From: Gammaproteobacteria bacterium
Lineage (GTDB): Bacteria > Pseudomonadota > Gammaproteobacteria > Arenicellales > JAHEKD01
Reading direction: 5' to 3'
Length of the DNA stretch: 5,231 nt
Assembly: GCA_024638545.1 (NCBI GenBank)
Contig: JAHEKD010000220.1
Location: forward strand, 1-5,231
Below the pieces are notes generated by a model that was not told the origin of the DNA, ran no database searches, and saw only the letters and a program-made list of their open reading frames with translations. A program made the position numbers and the translations under genes. Positions 1-5,231 of the stretch are shown in pieces. Position 1 is the first letter of the stretch. Each line of letters opens with the position of its first letter.

Positions 1-825
1 GACGCAATCGTTGTTGAAATTTATGACTCCGCACAACTCTATAAAGACAAGGAAGTACCGCAGGCCGTTGGATCAGGATCAATAGAAATGGGCGTGGCAT
101 CACTCACGCGTTTTGTTGGTGATATCCCGGCAGTGGATATTTTTTATCAGCCTTTTTTATTCAACAGTGAAGATAAAGTCAGAACAGCAACCGCTAAAGG
201 CAGCACTATCCGCGGCCCGATTGATGAAGCCATCCTGGACACCGGCTCACGGGTTTTATGGTGGCAAGCCTACGGTGGTGCAATTATGTTATCCAAGCAA
301 TCACCAATTAAAACTCCCGAAGACATTCAAAATAAGAAGGTTCGTGTTTTTGGAAAAACGCTGGGCGAGTTCATCGAAACTGTAGGTGGCGCACCAACAC
401 TGATATCGGGCTCAGAACAGTACCTGGCCTATCAGCGCGGCACAGTTGACATCGGCATGACCGGTGTCTCCGGCGTGAAAAGCCGTTCACTTTGGGAAGT
501 TATGGACACCATCACGGTTACAAACCATGCTGATATCGAATTCATCGTTATCATCAACGACGAGTTCTGGCAGGGTCTGCCTGATGATCACAAAGCAATT
601 ATTCAGGCTGCAGCAGACAAAGCTGATCTTGCTGTCAGGGATGCAATGGCGGACATTGAGGCAGAAGCTTATGCCGCTGCACAAGAAAATGGAATGAGCA
701 TTTATACACCAACTGAGAGCGAGCTTGAGGCGTGGAAAAGTGCGTCCGCACCGGTGCTGGAAAAATATAAGGCTGCGGCTGGTGAACTGGGCGCGCAACT
801 TCTGGATGCGGCACAGGGCCTGTGA
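1..825 (+). CDS. dctP: TRAP transporter solute-binding protein, DctP family (5' partial)
   Basis: Periplasmic receptor of a tripartite ATP-independent periplasmic (TRAP) transporter. It captures an organic acid and delivers it to the membrane permease encoded just downstream. The reading frame is open from base 1, so the first ATG at 88 is internal. The 274 visible residues lack roughly the first 50-60, including the signal peptide, of a family usually about 330 long. The first visible residues already fit the family (EIYDSAQLYKDKE, then GSIEMGVAS). Further family features are the FYQPFLF segment near residue 50, the KKVRVFGK strand near 112-119, whose Arg at 115 sits where DctP proteins bind the ligand carboxylate, and YLAYQRGTVDIGMTG near 138-152. 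The C-terminal helices (FWQGLPDDHKAIIQAAADKA) are typical. It ends 43 bases before dctQ. The ligand is not predictable, but the conserved Arg suggests a carboxylate. The family assignment is secure; the symbol is used at family level only. Confidence 0.93.
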   Translation, partial: DAIVVEIYDSAQLYKDKEVPQAVGSGSIEMGVASLTRFVGDIPAVDIFYQPFLFNSEDKVRTATAKGSTIRGPIDEAILDTGSRVLWWQAYGGAIMLSKQSPIKTPEDIQNKKVRVFGKTLGEFIETVGGAPTLISGSEQYLAYQRGTVDIGMTGVSGVKSRSLWEVMDTITVTNHADIEFIVIINDEFWQGLPDDHKAIIQAAADKADLAVRDAMADIEAEAYAAAQENGMSIYTPTESELEAWKSASAPVLEKYKAAAGELGAQLLDAAQGL

Positions 826-868
826 GTAACAGATTTTAGTGATTTGTGCCTGAGTCATAAAAAATTTC

Positions 869-1357
869 ATGAGCCGAATCATCTCAAGGGTGGGCCAGTG
901 CAGTGAATTCCTTGGCATCGCTGCCGCCTGGATGTACTTTCTGATAGGACTAATGATTGCTTATGAGGTGCTGGCGCGATATTTATTCAATGCGCCCACT
1001 ATCTGGGCGCAGGAACTGTCTCAGCTCTTGTTTCTGTGGGCAACATTTCTGGGCATCAGCCGTGCGCTCAAGCGAGATCAGCACATTCGCATCAGTGCGC
1101 TTGAATCTTTCATGAATCAAAACACAATACGCTGGCTCAGACTCGTCACTCTGGTTTTCATTTCGCTGCTGTGTCTGCTTGTGGTCATATATGGCAGCAC
1201 TATTTTCTGGGACTCATTCGTACGTGGGCGTTCAACCGGCACAATGCTTAATATCCCAAACTGGTGGTCCGAAGCCGTAATACCTGCAGGATTCGGCATC
1301 CTGTTTCTGCAATCGCTGGCAGAAATTGCCGGGCAGTTTAAAGACGGAACGACATGA
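869..1357 (+). CDS. dctQ: TRAP transporter small permease, DctQ family
   Basis: Small four-helix membrane subunit of the TRAP transporter. In known systems it pairs with the large DctM subunit to form the sodium-driven permease in the inner membrane. The protein has 162 residues, normal for the family. Hydrophobic segments lie at about 14-35, 50-65, 90-112 and 134-152. The family signature follows helix 1: E33-x-LARYLFNAPTIWAQEL, running into helix 2 with FLWATFLG. Two further conserved points are the HIR motif at 72-74 and the loop GTMLNIPNWW at 124-133. The ATG at 869 is chosen because it places a short charged N-terminus before helix 1. The Shine-Dalgarno match is poor (only GAG about 15 bases upstream), so translation may depend partly on the upstream gene. 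The stop overlaps the dctM start as ATGA, a sign of translational coupling. Confidence 0.93.
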   Translation: MSRIISRVGQCSEFLGIAAAWMYFLIGLMIAYEVLARYLFNAPTIWAQELSQLLFLWATFLGISRALKRDQHIRISALESFMNQNTIRWLRLVTLVFISLLCLLVVIYGSTIFWDSFVRGRSTGTMLNIPNWWSEAVIPAGFGILFLQSLAEIAGQFKDGTT

Positions 1358-2628
1358 CGACAGCGCTCATTCTGCTGACTCTATTTAGTCTGTTGGCTAT
1401 GGGTATTCCAGTGGCATTTGCACTGGGTGGCCTGGGAGCGTTATTGCTTCTTGTGGGAGACTTTTCATTGCTCATGGTCCCGCAGGGGCTGCTCAGCACC
1501 ATGGACAACTTTGTTCTGCTGGCTGTCCCACTGTTTCTCTTAATGTCAAATATTTTACTTAAGGGCGGGGTTGGCAGCGATTTGTTCAATGCCGTCCAGG
1601 CCTGGGTCGGTCACCTGCCAGGCGGTCTTGCAGTAGCAACGATTCTCTCCTGCGCGATTTTCGCAGCCATATCCGGTAGCTCGGTGGCGACTGCTGCGAC
1701 TATTGGCACTGTCGCCATACCGGAGATGATCCGCCACGGTTATCCACGCAACATGGTGCTTGGCCTGCTGGCAGCGGGCGGGACGCTCGGCATCTTGATA
1801 CCGCCTTCAATTCCCATGATTGTGTACGGGTTTATAACAGAAGAATCAGTCATTAAACTTTTTATCGCGGGCATTGGCCCTGCTGCTTTACTGGTCGCAC
1901 TGTTTATCGGCTTTTCTGTTATTCATGCCATATTCTCTTCAAAATATCAGCGAAATGAGAAAGCCACATGGCAGCAGCGGCGTCGAACCCTGCTGCGCGC
2001 AACCCCGTCTCTGGCGCTGGCATGCATCGTTATAAGCGGTATTTATTTTGGTATTTTTACGCCTACTGAAGCGGCTGCCATTGGTTTTATTTGTGCACTC
2101 ATTATTACCGCCGTTATTCTGCGCACACTGACCTGGCATAAACTAAAGGATGCCGTTGTAGAATCGATGGAAACAACCGTCGCCATTTTGCTGATTATTG
2201 CCGGCGCCAAGGTATTTGGCAAAGCCATTACGCTGTATCGAATACCTCAGGACCTGGCTGCGCTTATTACCCAGACATTTACAGAACCCTGGGGTTTTGT
2301 TCTGGTCATCAGCATTGTCCTGATTCTGATGGGGTTGTTTCTTGAAGCACTGTCGATGATGCTGATCATGGTGCCGGTTCTGGCACCGGCACTGCTGCCC
2401 ATCGGCATTGATCCTATCTGGTTCGGAGTGTTTTTTGTCATCATGATTGAATGCGCGTTAATTACACCCCCGATCGGCTTGAATCTCTACATTATTCAGG
2501 CCGTTGCCGATGCCAGGATGAGCGAAGTGGCATCGGGTGTCTGGCCGTTCCTGCTGTTAATGCTGGTCACCGTCATGGTGTGTTACCTGTGGCCGGATCT
2601 TGTACTCTACCTGCCATTTAAACTGTAG
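1354..2628 (+). CDS. dctM: TRAP transporter large permease, DctM family
   Basis: Large membrane subunit that carries the transport pathway of the TRAP system. The 424 residues match the usual length of about 425, with many hydrophobic helices from end to end, so the gene is intact. Family motifs in order are GIPVAFALG (17-25), AVPLFLLMSNILL (57-69), HLPGGLA (87-93), SGSSVATAATIGTVAIPEM (107-125), GGTLGILIPPSIPMIVYG (142-159), FTPTEAAAIG (235-244), EALSMMLIMVPVLAP (331-345) and ITPPIGLNLY (370-379). The two S/T/G/P-rich hairpin regions near 107-155 and 340-375 correspond to the pseudo-symmetric substrate and sodium sites of the DctM/ion-transporter superfamily. The start ATG overlaps the dctQ stop by four bases, and its stop lies six bases before the lyase GTG. 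It is clearly part of one operon with both. Substrate specificity resides mainly in the binding protein. Confidence 0.96.
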   Translation: MTTALILLTLFSLLAMGIPVAFALGGLGALLLLVGDFSLLMVPQGLLSTMDNFVLLAVPLFLLMSNILLKGGVGSDLFNAVQAWVGHLPGGLAVATILSCAIFAAISGSSVATAATIGTVAIPEMIRHGYPRNMVLGLLAAGGTLGILIPPSIPMIVYGFITEESVIKLFIAGIGPAALLVALFIGFSVIHAIFSSKYQRNEKATWQQRRRTLLRATPSLALACIVISGIYFGIFTPTEAAAIGFICALIITAVILRTLTWHKLKDAVVESMETTVAILLIIAGAKVFGKAITLYRIPQDLAALITQTFTEPWGFVLVISIVLILMGLFLEALSMMLIMVPVLAPALLPIGIDPIWFGVFFVIMIECALITPPIGLNLYIIQAVADARMSEVASGVWPFLLLMLVTVMVCYLWPDLVLYLPFKL

Positions 2629-2634
2629 CGAGCC

Positions 2635-3498
2635 GTGCGTAAATATCCTGTGAAAGTTTTAAGAGATTTGCTGGCAAAACCGGGACTGCACGTCATGCCC
2701 TGCTGTTTTGACAGCCTGTCCGCAAAAATGATTTCCCAGGCCGGATTCCCACTGACGTTCATGAGTGGCTTCGCCGTTTCGGCTGCTCGCATTGGCCTGC
2801 CCGACACAGGCTTAATTTCATATGGCGAAATGCTTGATCAGGGTCGCAATATTTGCGCGGCTGTGGACATTCCGGTGATCGGTGATGGTGATACCGGGTA
2901 CGGTAATCCGATCAACGTGCGCCGGACCGTACAAGGGTATGCCGCCGCCGGTTTTGCTGCTGTCATGATTGAAGATCAGCAATCTCCAAAACGCTGCGGG
3001 CACACCCGCGGAAAATCTGTTGTCAGCACAGACGAGGCCTTCAATCGCATCAGGGCTGCCGTGGAGGCACGCAGTGAAGGTGCGGATATTCTAATCCTTG
3101 CGCGTACGGATGCCCGGCATGATCACGGCATTGAAGAAGCAATTTCCAGGGCAAGACGGTTTGCCGAACTCGGTGCGGATATCCTGTTTGTGGAAGCGCC
3201 GCACTCAGAAATGGAAATGCGCAGGATTTGCGAGGAGCTTCCAGGGCCCAAAATGGCAAACCTGGTCGAAGGTGGCGATACGCCTTTGTTGTCTCATACG
3301 GCTCTGGAGCAAATTGGATTCTCTATAGCCGCCTATCCCCTGACACTGCTAAGCAGCGCCATGCTGGCGATGCAGCAATCCTTACTGGCCATGAAATCCG
3401 GCGGGCACCCGCAACAGCTCATGGATTTTGCCGAGCTGCGTAAAATTGTAGGTTTTGATGAGTATTACGAAATGGAATCGAGATATAGTGGCAAGTAA
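2635..3498 (+). CDS. Isocitrate lyase/PEP mutase superfamily enzyme, probable C-C lyase (2-methylisocitrate or alkylmalate lyase-like)
   Basis: Predicted cytoplasmic Mg-dependent alpha/beta-barrel enzyme of 287 residues, usual for the short PrpB-like branch. Known members of that branch cleave 2-methylisocitrate, 2,3-dimethylmalate or related acids to pyruvate plus a second carboxylate. Motifs are MSGFAVSA (43-50), GLPDTGL (54-60), GDGDTGYG with metal-binding D84 and D86 (83-90), IED with E113, the gating loop KRCGH with C121 as probable catalytic residue (119-123), ARTDA with R157 (156-160), VEAP with E187 and NLVEGG with N209 and E212. PEP mutase and the oxaloacetate decarboxylase branch lack this Cys loop, so lyase activity is favoured. 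The GTG start is preferred because family similarity (LRDLLAKPGLHVMPC) begins before the next in-frame ATG at codon 21; no strong ribosome-binding site is visible. It starts six bases after dctM, so it is probably co-transcribed and coupled. The exact substrate is unknown. Confidence 0.88.
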   Translation: MRKYPVKVLRDLLAKPGLHVMPCCFDSLSAKMISQAGFPLTFMSGFAVSAARIGLPDTGLISYGEMLDQGRNICAAVDIPVIGDGDTGYGNPINVRRTVQGYAAAGFAAVMIEDQQSPKRCGHTRGKSVVSTDEAFNRIRAAVEARSEGADILILARTDARHDHGIEEAISRARRFAELGADILFVEAPHSEMEMRRICEELPGPKMANLVEGGDTPLLSHTALEQIGFSIAAYPLTLLSSAMLAMQQSLLAMKSGGHPQQLMDFAELRKIVGFDEYYEMESRYSGK

Positions 3499-3875
3499 TA
3501 GAATTGACACTCCAGGATACTCACTCGTCATTTTCCGGCGCGAATAATCGACTAAATAAGTGGGTAAAAATCGACATTGAACCGGATAATTAATTAATGA
3601 TGGCTCGCGGAGATAACCATCGATTATTAGTGCACGTTAATGCTTCAGCCCGTGTTTATCACAGACTCCGTAGCGAGACGGTTAATGGATACGCCCTCTA
3701 TGGGTTTTACGACCAAAGCGCCCGCAGGCATCGTTGACACTATCTCGAGGACCCTGACCGAGTAAAATGCCCACAGGGCGTGGCAAGGAACCGTCGCAGT
3801 AGTAGGGTGGTGAGAAATGCGGGCTAGCTGTGTAAAAAATTAAGTCAGGCCGCCACAGGACCACTGCATGAGCCG
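3499..3875. other. Gene-free spacer between convergent genes
   Basis: These 377 bases lie between the ends of the lyase gene (+) and the GcvT-fusion gene (-). I see no convincing gene. Visible structure: AATCGAC occurs twice (3546-3552 and 3569-3575). An AT-rich palindrome ATTAATTAAT lies near 3589-3598. A small GC hairpin, GCCC-ACA-GGGC, is at 3769-3779 without a following T-tract. GCTAGC is at 3823-3828, and CTGTG/CACAG form an inverted repeat at 3828-3832 and 3854-3858. An open frame of 41 codons from ATG 3640 to TAA 3763-3765 on the + strand has no ribosome-binding site. A 60-codon frame on the - strand (3682-3864) has a composition unlike a real protein. Terminators for both flanking genes are expected here, but only weak candidates can be drawn. 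The stretch may contain decayed sequence. Confidence 0.7.
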
Positions 3876-5231
3876 CTATGTCCTGGGTAATTCGTTTGCC
3901 GGATCATAAAGTGCTTTGCAGCCGACAGCTTCTACAAGCACCGGGTATTGTTCATTAAAATATTCGATGACCAGCTCACGACCCTCTTGTGCATATTCAC
4001 GGGGCAGATAACCCAACGCAATATTTTTACCAATAGACGGTCCGTAACAAATACTGGTCGTATAGGATCGCCGCCCAAGATCGTCAACGAGGACCTGGCT
4101 GCTTTGCGGATCAACAATCGGACAGGTATCGACCGGATACCGAGCCACCCCGTTTGAATCCACATTGTCCGACATGGTGAGCGTGCACAAATAGGCACTC
4201 TGATATTCACGCCCGCGATGCTCAAGATAAGCTGCCTTGCCGTGAAAGTCAGCTTCCTTAACCTTTGGCCGTGCTAATCCTGCCTCATACAAATTGTACT
4301 CGGTTAACAAATCAGCATTTTGCAGGCGCAGGCTTTTTTCCAGGCGCCGGCTATTTGCGTAGGTTTCGACTCCCACTGGCGTTGCGCCCTGTGCGTAGAC
4401 TAAGTCCCAAAGCGATAGTCCGTAGCTGAAGGGCACGTGTAGCTCAAAGCCCTGTTCGCCTACGTAGGAAATTCTAAATGCCAGCACCGGAATCCCGCGT
4501 AAGGTGATATTTTTAGTGGTCGCAAAACGAAAATTATCAGCTTCCAGCGCTTGTGGTTCGTCGGCAATCGCCTTAAGCATTTTACGGGCGTTCGGTCCCC
4601 ATAAACCAAGACAGGCAAGATGATCGCTGCGATCTTCGATGTACACCTGCCAGCCACGATCCTCAGCCATACGCTTTAACCAGATGTAATCACGGTGTCC
4701 GGCATCGGCACCATCGATAACGCGATACTTATCCTTATCGAGTCGAATCACCGTCAAGTCAGCACGGACACCACCCCGGTGATCCAGAAAATGGGTGTAA
4801 ATTCCTTTGCCGATTGCTGTATCGCCGCCAACTTTGGCCACACACACATACTCCATTAAGGCCTGGGCATCCGCGCCCGTCACATCATAAACCGCAAAGT
4901 GTGAAAGGTTGAACATGCCTGCATTTTCAGACATCGCCAAATGCTCGGCATTGGACACCCGCCAGAAATGCCGGTTGTCCCACTCATTTTCACGAACCGG
5001 AACTCTATCTGCGTATTTATCCAGCAAGTGCTCATTCGAAGCATAGCCGTGAGCACGTTCCCATCCGGCCAGTTCCATGAAATAGCCGCCCAGTTCCTTC
5101 TCCCTGGCCCAGAATGGGCTGCGCCTGAGATTGCGTCCCTTTGTATAGGGCTCACGGCTGTGTACGGCCGGGTTATAAATTTTGAACGCGGTTTCATAAC
5201 ATCGGTCGTGAATATAGGATGGTGTCTTCTG
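3876..5231 (-). CDS. FAD-dependent oxidoreductase/GcvT fusion, dimethylglycine or sarcosine dehydrogenase-like (5' partial)
   Basis: C-terminal 451 residues of a protein whose start lies beyond the right edge; the frame is open through 5231, so the ATG at 5076-5078 is internal. Visible residues 1-60 match the end of the FAD-oxidoreductase central domain (RSPFWAREKELGGYF, then LAGWERAHGYASN). A GcvT-like aminomethyltransferase domain follows from about 85: MFNLSHFAVYDVTGADA (106-122), HRGGVRADLTVIRLDKDKY (151-169), LGLWGPNARKML (208-219), ISYVGEQGFELHVP (254-267) and RRLEKSLRL (295-303). The GcvT C-terminal barrel then runs from about 345 to LYDPANEL (441-448). Such fusions are typically about 800-850 residues; they oxidise an N-methyl group on FAD and transfer the one-carbon unit to tetrahydrofolate. 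The N-terminal FAD-binding domain is outside the window, so sarcosine, dimethylglycine or another substrate cannot be separated. It is convergent with the lyase gene, and its promoter is not in the window. Confidence 0.88.
   Translation of the reverse strand, partial: QKTPSYIHDRCYETAFKIYNPAVHSREPYTKGRNLRRSPFWAREKELGGYFMELAGWERAHGYASNEHLLDKYADRVPVRENEWDNRHFWRVSNAEHLAMSENAGMFNLSHFAVYDVTGADAQALMEYVCVAKVGGDTAIGKGIYTHFLDHRGGVRADLTVIRLDKDKYRVIDGADAGHRDYIWLKRMAEDRGWQVYIEDRSDHLACLGLWGPNARKMLKAIADEPQALEADNFRFATTKNITLRGIPVLAFRISYVGEQGFELHVPFSYGLSLWDLVYAQGATPVGVETYANSRRLEKSLRLQNADLLTEYNLYEAGLARPKVKEADFHGKAAYLEHRGREYQSAYLCTLTMSDNVDSNGVARYPVDTCPIVDPQSSQVLVDDLGRRSYTTSICYGPSIGKNIALGYLPREYAQEGRELVIEYFNEQYPVLVEAVGCKALYDPANELPRT

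Noticed and set aside
487..918. 143-codon open frame on the - strand across the end of dctP
   Set aside because: It lies antisense to a well-supported TRAP binding-protein gene and the dctQ start; the translation resembles no family and is Cys- and Phe-rich as in shadow frames.
3504..3532. TTGACA hexamer at 3504-3509 as a -35 box
   Set aside because: No acceptable -10 hexamer lies 16-18 bases downstream and no gene starts after it on the + strand.
3534..3586. TCCGG/CCGGA inverted pair after the lyase gene as a terminator
   Set aside because: Only five pairs with a loop over 40 bases and no T-tract following on the + strand.
3734..3768. Second TTGACA at 3734-3739 as a -35 box
   Set aside because: The expected -10 position is GC-rich (near ACCGAG), and no + strand gene follows.
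3834..3862. Possible rho-independent terminator for the - strand FAD-GcvT gene: four-pair stem (GGTC/GGCC as read on the - strand) followed by six Ts
   Set aside because: The position, 14 bases after the stop, is right, but the stem is only four pairs with a G-T wobble and stands eight bases from the T-run. This is too weak to call.
3682..3864. Sixty-codon open frame on the - strand in the spacer
   Set aside because: No ribosome-binding site, no recognisable family and a composition rich in Arg, Gly, Pro and His typical of chance frames; it overlaps the region where a terminator is expected.
3876..5078. Stand-alone DMSP demethylase (DmdA) or glycine-cleavage T-protein
   Set aside because: The frame continues upstream with oxidoreductase central-domain sequence, which neither protein has.
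4880..5197. 105-codon - strand frame overlapping the FAD-GcvT gene
   Set aside because: It is an out-of-frame shadow: the overlapping frame carries clear GcvT and oxidoreductase motifs.

Overview
The window looks like ordinary chromosome from a Gram-negative bacterium, probably a proteobacterium and perhaps a marine or soil heterotroph. The evidence is a three-gene TRAP transporter (which depends on a periplasmic binding protein), GC content that looks close to 50 %, and tight gene packing. The lineage is inferred from gene content, not from a marker gene.

Left part (1-3498, + strand): four genes lie head to tail and look like one operon. They are the C-terminal part of a DctP-type TRAP solute-binding protein (start lost at the left edge), the small DctQ-type permease, the large DctM-type permease (ATGA overlap with dctQ), and an isocitrate lyase/PEP mutase superfamily enzyme that starts with GTG six bases after the dctM stop. 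The enzyme keeps the Cys-containing K-R-C-G-H loop of the carbon-carbon lyases. The simplest reading is uptake of a carboxylic acid by the transporter, followed by cytoplasmic cleavage of it, or of a product made from it, by the lyase. The substrate cannot be read from the sequence.

Middle (3499-3875): 377 bases without a convincing gene separate two convergent genes. They hold short palindromes, a 7-base direct repeat, a 41-codon open frame of doubtful meaning and no clear terminator. This could be decayed sequence.

Right part (3876-5231, - strand): the C-terminal 451 residues of a large protein that runs off the right edge. Its GcvT-like folate-binding domains are preceded in the same frame by the tail of an FAD-oxidoreductase central domain. 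It therefore belongs to the dimethylglycine/sarcosine dehydrogenase-like fusions, which demethylate N-methyl compounds and pass the one-carbon unit to tetrahydrofolate. It is transcribed towards the TRAP operon, so it is not part of that operon, though both may serve catabolism of small organic acids or methylated amines.

I see no RNA gene, CRISPR array, phage gene or complete insertion sequence. No clearly new system is evident. The most informative points are the transporter-lyase coupling, the lyase active-site details and the truncated fusion enzyme.
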